DNA from: a virus
IMG/VR virus record: IMGVR_UViG_3300030047_000135
Location: 1-21,104 of that record
Length of the DNA: 21,104 bases
Strand: one strand, 5' to 3'
A program made the position numbers and the translations under genes. Of the stretch, positions 14,808 to 21,104 are shown piece after piece; the first letter of the stretch is position 1; every line of letters begins with the position of its first letter. The notes beneath the pieces were generated by a model that was given only the letters and a program-made list of their open reading frames with translations, ran no database searches and had not been told where the DNA came from.

Positions 14808-16723
14808 TAAATTTGAACCTCCACTTCTGCGCTATGTGCTTCAATATAAATACGACGAAGAGCTGGACTGTCTCCCATTAACTGATTAAACAATTTGCCT
14901 GCGATCCTCGCATCTTCCAAAGTAACTTGTTTAAGAGTTCTATTGCTAGGCTCTAACATAGTCTCTTCTAGTTCATCTGCATCCATCTCTCCTAGACCCT
15001 TCATGCGGCCTAGCTTAAACTTCTTAGTTGAATTTGCTTGTTTCCATTTATCAAGATCCGCATCATCTTTTAGATACTTATACTCTTGGCCAACAGTGAC
15101 TTTATAAAGAGGAGGAACGCTAGCATAGATATAGCCTTTCTCAATAAGTTGTGGTGCAAAAGTCCAGATGAAAGTATAGAATAGAGATTGAATATGCGCT
15201 CCATCTACATCAGCATCAGAGGCAATAATAATCTTACTATATCTAAGATTATCTTCTACAAATGCAATTTTCTTAGTCTTAGGATCTAAATATAGACCAA
15301 ATGCTTGAATCATATCATAGATTTCCGCATTTGCTAATACCTTATCAATAGGAGTCTTGATAACATTAAGAATCTTTCCTCGGACAGGAAGAATGCCTTG
15401 AGTCTCATTATCACGAGCCTCAATCATGTTGCCTGCCGCAGAATCTCCCTCTACAATAAACAGTTCACACTTGGAACGATCTTTACTCCAAGCATCGGTC
15501 ATCTTAGAAGGCATCTTCAATGCTTGCTTCTTAGTATCTGCTTTTGTTTTAACTGCGGCCCTAGCTCGTTTAGCAGCTTCTCTTGCCTTCTTTGAGACAA
15601 GAGCCTTCTCAATAATATTCTTAGCACTCTTAGGGTTTGAGTTAAGCCAATCCCGCAAGACTTGAGTCGCAACTCGCTGAACATGAGTGCGGGCTTCCGC
15701 AGAAGTCAGATTCTCTTTATTTTGGCCTTCATAGATAGGATTGAGATAACGAAGGCTCAATACCATTACCTGACCTTCTTCCAGATCAGTGCCTTGAAGA
15801 TTTTCATCTTTCTCTTTCAAGAAACCTTTCTCTCTTGCGTACTGGTTCATAACTAAAGTAAGAGCAGTCTTGAATCCAGTATGATGAGTTCCCTTATACT
15901 GAGGAATATTATTCGTATAGAGTTTGTAAATATAAGAGCTATTACTATTCCAAAGCATTGCGATTTCGAGTCCTTCTTCATTGCAATAAAAAGGCTCAGA
16001 AAGAGCAAGTCCTTTATTTAGACTATTTACATAGTCAAGTAGCCCATGTTCTGAATAGAACTGGACTTTTGTTCCAATATTTTCATTGGTAAGAGTAAAG
16101 GTTAATCCTTTACAAAGATAGCTTAACTCTTGTAATTGCTTATGCATTTTGTCATAGTCGAAAGTAGTGCAGTTTAATACTTCTGGGTCTGGAATAAATT
16201 CGACTTTAACACCATGCTTCATCTTTGTGGGGAAGATATCACTACCTATAGCTCCACAGCTATGCATTAACCCCTTGTGGAAAACTACATATTCACCTTT
16301 TCCATCCCTATAACTATCTGCTTTGAAGAAGGTAGATAGAGCATTGGTAGCTTTAGCCCCAATCCCATTCGTACCACCAGAGGAGTTATATCCAGATTTT
16401 CCCTCATTGTCATATTTGGCGCCAGTGTTAGTAATGCCAAAGACGGCTTCTAGAATAGAACAACCACTCTCATGGACTCCAATTGGAATTCCACGCCCGT
16501 CATCTTCAACAATTAAGCTGTCCTTTTTGGTTAGAGTAACATCAATCTTAGTTGCCCCACCATTTAGATATTCGTCAACACTGTTGGAAATGATTTCCAA
16601 GGCAATCTGATGGAGTCCCGCAGATTCAATCGAACCAATATACATACCCGCTCGTAAACGGATATGTTCAATTCCGGTTAAAGTTTGTACACTCTCTGCG
16701 GTATAACTATTCTCTATAGTCAA
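14807..16723 (-). CDS. Type IIA topoisomerase subunit B (GyrB/ParE-like)
   Basis: A 638-residue protein, ParE/short-GyrB size. GHKL ATPase: N-box EIISNSVDE (43-51), DDGRGIP (74-80), GTNGIGA (117-123). The transducer contains QNK (334-336) in place of the usual QTK loop. TOPRIM: EGDSAAG (425-431), PVRGKILNV (446-454) and the metal site SDADVDG (502-508), all acidic residues kept. 'GRMKGLGEM' (572-580) is canonical. TTG start at 16723 is chosen because GGGAG lies 8 nt upstream. That ribosome site and start lie within the end of the endonuclease gene (17-nt overlap). Together with subunit A it passes duplexes through a double-strand break to remove or add supercoils, probably managing replicating phage DNA. 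Confidence 0.94.
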   Translation of the reverse strand: MTIENSYTAESVQTLTGIEHIRLRAGMYIGSIESAGLHQIALEIISNSVDEYLNGGATKIDVTLTKKDSLIVEDDGRGIPIGVHESGCSILEAVFGITNTGAKYDNEGKSGYNSSGGTNGIGAKATNALSTFFKADSYRDGKGEYVVFHKGLMHSCGAIGSDIFPTKMKHGVKVEFIPDPEVLNCTTFDYDKMHKQLQELSYLCKGLTFTLTNENIGTKVQFYSEHGLLDYVNSLNKGLALSEPFYCNEEGLEIAMLWNSNSSYIYKLYTNNIPQYKGTHHTGFKTALTLVMNQYAREKGFLKEKDENLQGTDLEEGQVMVLSLRYLNPIYEGQNKENLTSAEARTHVQRVATQVLRDWLNSNPKSAKNIIEKALVSKKAREAAKRARAAVKTKADTKKQALKMPSKMTDAWSKDRSKCELFIVEGDSAAGNMIEARDNETQGILPVRGKILNVIKTPIDKVLANAEIYDMIQAFGLYLDPKTKKIAFVEDNLRYSKIIIASDADVDGAHIQSLFYTFIWTFAPQLIEKGYIYASVPPLYKVTVGQEYKYLKDDADLDKWKQANSTKKFKLGRMKGLGEMDADELEETMLEPSNRTLKQVTLEDARIAGKLFNQLMGDSPALRRIYIEAHSAEVEVQI

Positions 16724-17471
16724 TTAATTTGCTCCCTTCTTTTAATGATACATCAAGAATATCCATATTATTTAATTTTGTATATTTAATTCTAATTAAA
16801 GGAATTTTATGATATACACAATATTCGTTTTCTAAAGAATCTAAGTTTTGTCTAATCTTAAATGAAGAGTCTCCTCCAAAATAACTACTAGTCTCAAAAT
16901 GTTGTATGCCATCGTACTCAATCAAATAAGATAATTGATTCGCTGTAAAAATAGCAAAATCAAATTTCAAAAGACTGGTGATTCCAATTAAATCTTTAAA
17001 AGAGTACTGATAAACAAAATCAATGTTATTATTTTGCAATAATTGAATTATTTGTAATTCACCCTGGCTTTTAATACATCCACAAGACATAGTATGATTT
17101 CGTCTTAAATCGACACCTTTAATGGAAGTAAGATTGCCACAATCGCATTGACAGATCCACCAGGCATTTTGACTATTATTAGTTTTTTCTTCATCTAATT
17201 CTATAACTGATAATTTACCATATTTATTTCCTGTTTCATTAATTCTATGTTTTATTCCTAATTCTTTATTTCTTTTATTAAGCATTTCTGTCCGGCGACA
17301 ACCGCAAGATGTAGTATTACTTGTCGTCAAACTATATCCCCTAACTATAAATTCAGTACCACAATCACATTTACACTTCCACATTGTTTGTTTGTGATTA
17401 TTATTTTTTTCTCTACATAATACTATTAATTTTCCAAATCTTCTATTTGTTAAGTCATTTAGTTTAGGCAT
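16707..17471 (-). CDS. Free-standing homing-type endonuclease (zinc repeats plus Vsr-like nuclease)
   Basis: A 254-residue protein from ATG 17471 (GAGGTG at 5 nt). The in-frame TTG at 17486 would begin inside the leader without a ribosome site. Two matching DNA-binding modules occur: 'FGKLIVL...W-x-CKCDCG...SCGC' (C33, C35, C37, C56, C58) and 'YGKLSVI...WWICQCDCG...SCGC' (C107, C109, C111, C130, C132). Residues 135-254 form a restriction-fold nuclease with E138, D171, E185-x-D187 and Q190-H191, resembling the Vsr/EDxHD homing enzymes of Firmicutes phages. Such genes cut a cognate site in related phages and spread into it. The gene is more AT-rich than the topoisomerase genes and ends within the subunit B start, typical of a late arrival. 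Confidence 0.82.
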   Translation of the reverse strand: MPKLNDLTNRRFGKLIVLCREKNNNHKQTMWKCKCDCGTEFIVRGYSLTTSNTTSCGCRRTEMLNKRNKELGIKHRINETGNKYGKLSVIELDEEKTNNSQNAWWICQCDCGNLTSIKGVDLRRNHTMSCGCIKSQGELQIIQLLQNNNIDFVYQYSFKDLIGITSLLKFDFAIFTANQLSYLIEYDGIQHFETSSYFGGDSSFKIRQNLDSLENEYCVYHKIPLIRIKYTKLNNMDILDVSLKEGSKLIDYRE

Positions 17472-17524
17472 TTTCTCACCTCTCAATCATATATAAAACA
17501 AGTTATATTTCCATTTCTCATTCT

Positions 17525-17553
17525 ATTATACCATAAATTTAGAGTATAGTCAA
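17525..17553 (-). promoter_or_regulatory. Consensus sigma-A promoter for the endonuclease-topoisomerase operon
   Basis: Minus strand TTGACT (17553-17548), 17-bp spacer, TGG then TATAAT (17530-17525). Four of the six -35 bases lie inside the inverted repeat 17550-17601, so the hairpin and promoter share sequence. Confidence 0.9.
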
Positions 17554-17601
17554 GCGATTGTGAAAAATTTAAGCTTATACAGCCGATTCACAATCGCTTG
17601 A
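17550..17601 (-). terminator. Inverted repeat / hairpin after the coiled-coil gene
   Basis: 15-bp perfect arms (17550-17564 with 17587-17601; TCAAGCGATTGTGAA) and a 22-nt loop containing AAGCTT. It lies 15 bp beyond the stop at 17617. There is no U-tract after it, and the arm overlaps the next -35 box, so it may be an operator as well as, or instead of, a terminator. Confidence 0.65.
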
Positions 17602-17616
17602 TTCAATTATTTATGT

Positions 17617-18081
17617 TTAGGACATACAGAGTCCAAGCTCTTTAATATTCTTGCTTGCTTCGATTTGCGCTTTTAGGAACTTAGCTTGCAGAAGCCTTTT
17701 TTCAACATGAACAGGATAAAAATCCTTGAGAGCCTGAAGATCAGTTTTTGCAGTATCTAAGTCCTTTTGCGCCATATGGACTTGTTTCCGCAAATGTCTC
17801 ACTGGACGAGAATGCTTATATGCTGAGAACTCTTTCAAATCTTCCATTTGAGAATAAAGAATTTGAAGAGTCTTAAGCTTATCTCTGGCGGCATCTACTT
17901 TAAACTTCATATATTCAATTTCAGCTTTGATTTCTGCAAAAGCACATCCTGCGTATGAAGAAGCATAAGGGACGTCCTCCTCGTGAAGCTGAACCTCCCC
18001 CTCGAAGAAATACTCTCCCTTTTGAAGAATTACTGTTGAAATACCACTGATAGGGTCAAAATCTGAGTATACCATTTTCAT
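17617..18081 (-). CDS. Hypothetical coiled-coil protein
   Basis: A 154-residue protein from ATG 18081 (AGGAG at 9 nt). A TTG nine bases earlier abuts the ribosome site and cannot serve. Residues 1-35 look like a small beta domain (YSDFDPISGISTVILQKGEYFFEG). From about 45 to 145 the chain is an almost continuous antiparallel-type coiled coil, rich in K, E, L and A, with a break near the 'HSRPVRHLRKQ' basic patch. No membrane segment or catalytic motif is present. I do not recognise a family. It is the last gene before the hairpin at 17550-17601. Confidence 0.75.
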   Translation of the reverse strand: MKMVYSDFDPISGISTVILQKGEYFFEGEVQLHEEDVPYASSYAGCAFAEIKAEIEYMKFKVDAARDKLKTLQILYSQMEDLKEFSAYKHSRPVRHLRKQVHMAQKDLDTAKTDLQALKDFYPVHVEKRLLQAKFLKAQIEASKNIKELGLCMS

Positions 18082-18091
18082 ATAAAACAAC

Positions 18092-18160
18092 TCCTTTATC
18101 TAATTTGTGATCAAAAATAGCTGACGTGTGTGCGGAAATTCCGTCTCCGTTTTCCTAGTT
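18092..18160. other. Short intergenic stretch with an 11-bp palindrome
   Basis: The ~85 bases between the 69-aa gene (ending 18166) and the coiled-coil gene hold CGGAAATTCCG near 18133-18143 and no convincing -35/-10 pair. It could be a small operator or a weak hairpin. Otherwise I see only the AAGGAG ribosome site. Confidence 0.3.
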
Positions 18161-18165
18161 AAATA

Positions 18166-18375
18166 TTATTTTCTCGTTCTTAAAACATTCCTAATTAGAT
18201 TCATCTTATGTTCAGCCCCAGCTCCGCTAGTATCAAAAGCAATAGATTCAATTTCTTCTAAAACTTTGTCTGGCTTGTTTCTTGGCTTATCGCAAAAAAC
18301 ACTCCAAACCCAGAAGAAAATGAACCAAGAGATAAGTGAAAAGCCTATCACGAACACTATCACAGATGCGTTCAT
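18166..18375 (-). CDS. Small single-TM protein, 69 aa
   Basis: ATG at 18375 with AAGGGG at 6 nt. Residues 3-28 form one strongly hydrophobic helix (VIVFVIGFSLISWFIFFWVW), followed by a basic, then mixed cytoplasmic tail of ~40 residues ('KPRNKPDKVLEEIESIAFD...'). By the positive-inside rule the N-terminus is outside. It lies in a run of small membrane genes. No known family is recognised; a holin-like role is conceivable because of size, but a single TM with a long tail and no lysis genes nearby give no support. Confidence 0.72.
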   Translation of the reverse strand: MNASVIVFVIGFSLISWFIFFWVWSVFCDKPRNKPDKVLEEIESIAFDTSGAGAEHKMNLIRNVLRTRK

Positions 18376-18406
18376 TCTTTTCCCCTTTATGATAATAACA
18401 ATTGTA

Positions 18407-18499
18407 TTAATTCAATTTTACTGTTTTAGTTCTATGTGCATAAATTGTAGCTGCGATAACAGCTAGAAGCCAAAGACAGCCGCATCCCCATCCCCACAT
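18407..18499 (-). CDS. Tiny membrane peptide, 30 aa
   Basis: A 30-codon frame that starts ATG 18499 overlapping the previous stop (TAATG), with GAGGTG 8 nt upstream. It begins MWGWGCGCLWLLAV, a Trp/Gly/Cys-rich N-terminus running into one hydrophobic helix, and ends in a basic tail (HRTKTVK). The strong ribosome site and coupling favour real translation. No family is recognised. Confidence 0.6.
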   Translation of the reverse strand: MWGWGCGCLWLLAVIAATIYAHRTKTVKLN

Positions 18500-18702
18500 T
18501 ATTTTTTCACCTCATCTGGTAGCGGTTCGTCAAATTCACATATATCTATTTCCAATTCATTAGTTTCTATTAGCCATCTTAGTTTAGCTTTTAGCAACTC
18601 AATTCTTGGAAGCTGTGGGCAGATACCAGATTCTCGTCGCATCAAACAAATTGCGCCTTCTGGATCGCCGCAAGAGCAAAGAGTATTATTTTCTAATGAC
18701 AT
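18499..18702 (-). CDS. Small Cys-containing protein, 67 aa
   Basis: ATG 18702 with AGGAG at 5 nt, overlapping the nucleotidyltransferase stop by 10 nt. Four Cys lie in the first half (C9, C11, C19, C28), in a CxC...C...C arrangement that could bind one zinc. The second half is an amphipathic helix and acidic tail. Function unknown. Confidence 0.68.
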   Translation of the reverse strand: MSLENNTLCSCGDPEGAICLMRRESGICPQLPRIELLKAKLRWLIETNELEIDICEFDEPLPDEVKK

Positions 18703-19487
18703 TTCAGCTCCTGTCTAAATGCAATGGTAAGGATTTCTTCTAAAACCTCATCAAGTAAGTCATCAATCTCTTCGTCTTTGCTCTCATCAGATGAAGCCCT
18801 ATAATTGTCTGCGGTATCACAGACTACTTGAACGCAAGCATCGGCTCTTCGCTCCGCAGTTTCTAGACTCATGCCAGCTCCATTTAACTTAAGTCTTTTT
18901 AGGTATTCTGCATTTGGAGCATTAAGACATTCCTCATAGGATTTGCCTGAAAGATAATCTTCAAGAAACCAATGGATACGAAGAATATGATGAAGTTGCT
19001 TTGGATCATACCCAAACTCCTTTAAGACACTCTCTTTAGCAGGATAGGGATGTGTAAGAGCCTTACGCTTTTCAAGCGCCATACCTTTCATACATCTGAC
19101 TGCCGCGTGGGTATTGTACCTAGCAATGCGCTCTCTGGCCTCAAGCATTTTTGCCCAAGGAGCCATATAGAGTGGATTGACATTGAAGTATCGCGTGAAA
19201 AGAAGTTCTACAAAGTTAATGTTTTGCTTGCGGAGGCAGTCCCAATACAAGCGAATATCTTTTACATCACAATGTTCATCATTGGGAAGGATTCGAGTTG
19301 TACTAATAGGTTTGCGATTCCGCACAAGGTCTTTAAATCGTGGCACAACAAGTATCTTTGTATCTACATCTGAGAATTCAGTGGCTAGGTTATAGTTCTG
19401 AGAGCCTTGAAGCCCAATCATTACAAACGTGTCGTCTCGGTAAGTATCTTCATGCTCTAGAACTCTGCCCATAGGACTGTTACTCAT
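18693..19487 (-). CDS. DNA polymerase beta superfamily nucleotidyltransferase (RlaP-like)
   Basis: A 264-residue protein. Residues 24-48 carry the minimal nucleotidyltransferase motif: GLQGSQNYNLATEFSDVDTKILVV, with G-S at 28-29 and the metal-binding D40-x-D42. The remaining ~200 residues are helical, including 'KESVLKEFGYDPKQLHHILR', as in the PF10127 family that includes the RNA-repair nucleotidyltransferase RlaP and is common in phages. The reaction is expected to be transfer of an NMP to RNA, protein or a small molecule; the acceptor is unknown. ATG 19487 follows AAAGGAG at 5 nt. The third acidic residue of the active site cannot be placed confidently by eye. Confidence 0.78.
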   Translation of the reverse strand: MSNSPMGRVLEHEDTYRDDTFVMIGLQGSQNYNLATEFSDVDTKILVVPRFKDLVRNRKPISTTRILPNDEHCDVKDIRLYWDCLRKQNINFVELLFTRYFNVNPLYMAPWAKMLEARERIARYNTHAAVRCMKGMALEKRKALTHPYPAKESVLKEFGYDPKQLHHILRIHWFLEDYLSGKSYEECLNAPNAEYLKRLKLNGAGMSLETAERRADACVQVVCDTADNYRASSDESKDEEIDDLLDEVLEEILTIAFRQELKCH

Positions 19488-19500
19488 AATGACTCCTTTC

Positions 19501-19878
19501 TTATTTTACAAAGTTAGTAAGCATATAGAAGGTAAAGATAATTTGTGCAATATGGATACTCTGATCCATAATAAGGTTAAGTTTCTTTGCATTCGCCTTA
19601 AGGTCATCTGTAACCGCATGGATAAAAGCGTTAAAGATAAAGAGACTAAGGAAAAGTAAATTCCCACTGATTGCAATTTTATAGAAAGGCAGCATAATCA
19701 TAAAGGCCCAACTAAAAGCGTGCATTGCAAGAGCAACAAGATAATCAAGGGAGTAGAAAGAATTAAATCCTGTCTGATACTTCCACCAACTGATTTGTTT
19801 CATACTTGCGAGAATGCCTTGCAGATAGTAGTCATCTACGACATGCAGAAAAATCATAGTCAAAAGAATATACCACAT
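19501..19878 (-). CDS. DUF3307-type polytopic membrane protein
   Basis: 125 residues from ATG 19878, chosen because AGGAG lies 5 nt upstream; the longer frame to 19941 overlaps the upstream gene and lacks a site. About four hydrophobic segments are present. Two histidine/acid motifs mark the family: H12-x-x-D15-D16 with Q20 near the first helix, and 'HAVTDDLK...MDQSIHIAQ' before the last. These buried His/Asp residues suggest an intramembrane metal or enzymatic site. DUF3307 proteins occur in phages and mobile elements; their function is not known to me. Confidence 0.75.
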   Translation of the reverse strand: MWYILLTMIFLHVVDDYYLQGILASMKQISWWKYQTGFNSFYSLDYLVALAMHAFSWAFMIMLPFYKIAISGNLLFLSLFIFNAFIHAVTDDLKANAKKLNLIMDQSIHIAQIIFTFYMLTNFVK

Positions 19879-19894
19879 AACATCTCCTAATTGT

Positions 19895-20662
19895 TTATTC
19901 GAGCCAATTATTCGGAAAATAATAAAATCCAAAAACCGCACATCCTATAAGAATTACCCAAACACACCAGAAGAAAGGTACTTCGTAAGTAGTAGTTACA
20001 TCATGCAAAGTTTTCTCAATATTTGAATCGCGATAAATAGGACTTTTATCCCTTAGAGCGTGATTGTCAATACAACTAAACACCGTTCCTTGGATAGAAG
20101 TTGGCAATCCTGTGTAGATATTTCTATCATTTGAGTCTTGATATACAACATCAATATTATCAAATGAAGGAAGTGTAAATACTGTGGTAAGACAAGTATA
20201 CTTATGAAAAGTTACATATCTACTTTGAAAGTTTTCCGAATCAGTAGCATCCCAGGTGTAATATGTTTCAGTATGAGAACGGGAATGGCCTTCGCTATCT
20301 GTTTCAGTAACCACTCTTGTATGCATGGTATAGTGCTCATGTGTTTTATTGATAACCATGTACTCGCCCTTAATCTCTGAGGTTGAGACTGGATCAATTG
20401 CAGCAACTGTGCCATAGATAAAAGCATATCCGGAGTTAGTCCGGACCGCATAGTCAAACATGCTATCAGTTTCAATCTTATCCGCTGTTTTGTACTTCAT
20501 AAGATTATCATTTACTGAGTTTTGAATTGCACCACTTATCCCAAAACCAATACCTATCATCAAGCAAATGATAACGATACTGGCAATCAATTCTCGATAA
20601 GTAATACTAAAACTATCAAAACTAATTGCAACATTATTTCGCCACTCGCGATAACCATACAT
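19895..20662 (-). CDS. Two-TM protein with BAM/GIDE-like ectodomain
   Basis: A 255-residue protein. TM1 is at 25-45 and TM2 at 229-248, with ~180 residues between. Residues 79-175 ('GYAFIYGTVAAIDP', 'EIKGEYMVI', His-rich 'THEHYTMHTR', 'SHTETYYTWD', 'LTTVFTLPS') recall the BAM domain of MUL1/GIDE proteins, a ligand-binding-like domain beside the membrane. Prokaryotic GIDE proteins are known next to LemA genes, and here LemA is the immediate upstream neighbour (11-nt gap). No RING finger follows TM2, so it is not a ubiquitin ligase of the MUL1 type. The family call is tentative, resting on pattern and neighbourhood; the membrane topology is firm. Confidence 0.6.
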   Translation of the reverse strand: MYGYREWRNNVAISFDSFSITYRELIASIVIICLMIGIGFGISGAIQNSVNDNLMKYKTADKIETDSMFDYAVRTNSGYAFIYGTVAAIDPVSTSEIKGEYMVINKTHEHYTMHTRVVTETDSEGHSRSHTETYYTWDATDSENFQSRYVTFHKYTCLTTVFTLPSFDNIDVVYQDSNDRNIYTGLPTSIQGTVFSCIDNHALRDKSPIYRDSNIEKTLHDVTTTYEVPFFWCVWVILIGCAVFGFYYFPNNWLE

Positions 20663-20673
20663 TGGATTAATCC

Positions 20674-21104
20674 TTACTGAAAGAGATTAGTAGGGGCACT
20701 CTCAGGAGCCTCATAAGTTAGATACTCAACTTTTGTAATTTCGTATCCAGCCATACCAAGAAACACATTGGCTGGAAAAGAACGCGTATAGCGGATATAA
20801 ACTTTTGCCTCATCGTTGTAAGAACTACGATATGTAGCAATTCTATTCTCGGTCATTGCGAACTCATTCATAAGGTCTTTGTAAAGATCGCTAGACTTGA
20901 GCTGCGGATACTGCTCTGCGACTGCCGCAATTGCAAGTTGAGCCTGATTAATCTGACCTTTAGAAGCTCGCATGGCGACAACTTCTTTAAGGGTATTGGC
21001 TTCATGCTTGTCGTAAGCCTTGACTGCATCAACCATATTATAAAGCAAATCTACTCGACGCTTCTCTTGAACTTTAATATTGGATTTAGAGGTATACACT
21101 TGCT
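20674..21104 (-). CDS. lemA: LemA family protein (N-terminus beyond window)
   Basis: The frame is open to the window edge. A GTG at 21099 is internal, since LemA normally begins with a membrane helix that is missing here. Visible residues match the family core: 'QEKRRVDLLYNMVDAVKAYDKHE' (the 'RxxLIPNLVxxVKGY' helix), 'QLAIAAVAEQYPQLKSSDLYKDLMNEFAMTENRIATYRSSYNDEAKVYI' and 'RSFPANVFLGMAGYE', which correspond to LemA's 'YN..V..YN..ir.fP....A...GF'. LemA is a three-helix antiparallel coiled coil held at the membrane, role poorly known. It is followed by the BAM-like membrane protein. Confidence 0.85.
   Translation of the reverse strand, partial: QVYTSKSNIKVQEKRRVDLLYNMVDAVKAYDKHEANTLKEVVAMRASKGQINQAQLAIAAVAEQYPQLKSSDLYKDLMNEFAMTENRIATYRSSYNDEAKVYIRYTRSFPANVFLGMAGYEITKVEYLTYEAPESAPTNLFQ

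Noticed and set aside
16707-17471. Restriction-modification system
   Set aside because: No methyltransferase or specificity gene is nearby, and the zinc-repeat plus Vsr-like layout fits homing enzymes.
18166-18702. Toxin-antitoxin or holin-endolysin cassette from the small membrane genes
   Set aside because: No recognisable toxin, antitoxin or lysis enzyme is present; size and one TM helix are not enough.
20664-20673. GGATTAATCC palindrome before the BAM-like gene
   Set aside because: Only 10 bp, with no second copy and no promoter nearby; it overlaps the ribosome site region and is probably chance.
1-21104. tRNA genes, CRISPR arrays, insertion sequences and phage attachment sites
   Set aside because: I looked for clover-leaf/GTTCGA-type segments, evenly spaced repeats, transposase frames and terminal repeats and found none that hold up.

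Overview
The window looks like part of a large, AT-rich tailed-phage genome (or a prophage or phage-plasmid) from a Firmicutes-type host. The reasons are that every gene lies on the minus strand and is tightly packed with TAATG or short overlaps, ribosome binding sites are strong AGGAG types, GTG/TTG starts occur, and a full replication module is present. Six intergenic promoters match the housekeeping sigma-A/sigma-70 consensus with exactly 17-bp spacers. I saw no structural (capsid, tail, terminase) genes, tRNAs or CRISPR arrays. No gene-free stretch exceeds 300 bases.

Layout, in order of transcription (right to left): (a) 21104-17617 is a membrane/unknown cluster: LemA-family protein (cut by the window edge), a two-TM protein with a BAM/GIDE-like ectodomain, a DUF3307-type membrane protein, a pol-beta-type nucleotidyltransferase, a Cys-containing small protein, a 30-aa membrane peptide, a 69-aa single-TM protein and a coiled-coil protein, closed by a hairpin. 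(b) 17553-12199 is a promoter driving a free-standing homing-type endonuclease followed by a complete two-subunit type IIA topoisomerase, with a 76-aa gene wedged between the B and A subunits. (c) 12198-10838 is a promoter, a 55-aa acidic protein and an ATP-dependent polynucleotide (DNA) ligase. (d) 10834-4871 has tandem promoters, a winged-helix protein, a long hairpin, a membrane-anchored coiled-coil GIY-YIG nuclease, an 832-aa full-length homologue of the eukaryotic major vault protein (MVP), a ThyX-like protein, a nucleoside 2-deoxyribosyltransferase-like protein, an unknown and a second winged-helix protein. (e) 4864-2778 is a promoter, a probable ssDNA-binding protein and a Sak4-type RecA-like ATPase, closed by a hairpin. 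(f) 2728-1 is a promoter, a zinc-finger protein, a DnaB-type helicase and a DnaG-type primase (cut by the left edge).

The most striking item is the vault protein. It carries the N-terminal beta-repeats, the SPFH-like shoulder, a long cap helix and a cap-ring-like C-terminus in the same order as animal MVP, with recognisable local identity. A phage-borne, cap-complete MVP would imply a phage-encoded vault-like shell. I know of no characterised example. The neighbouring nuclease and nucleotide-metabolism genes are the natural candidates for partners or cargo, but that is inference only.
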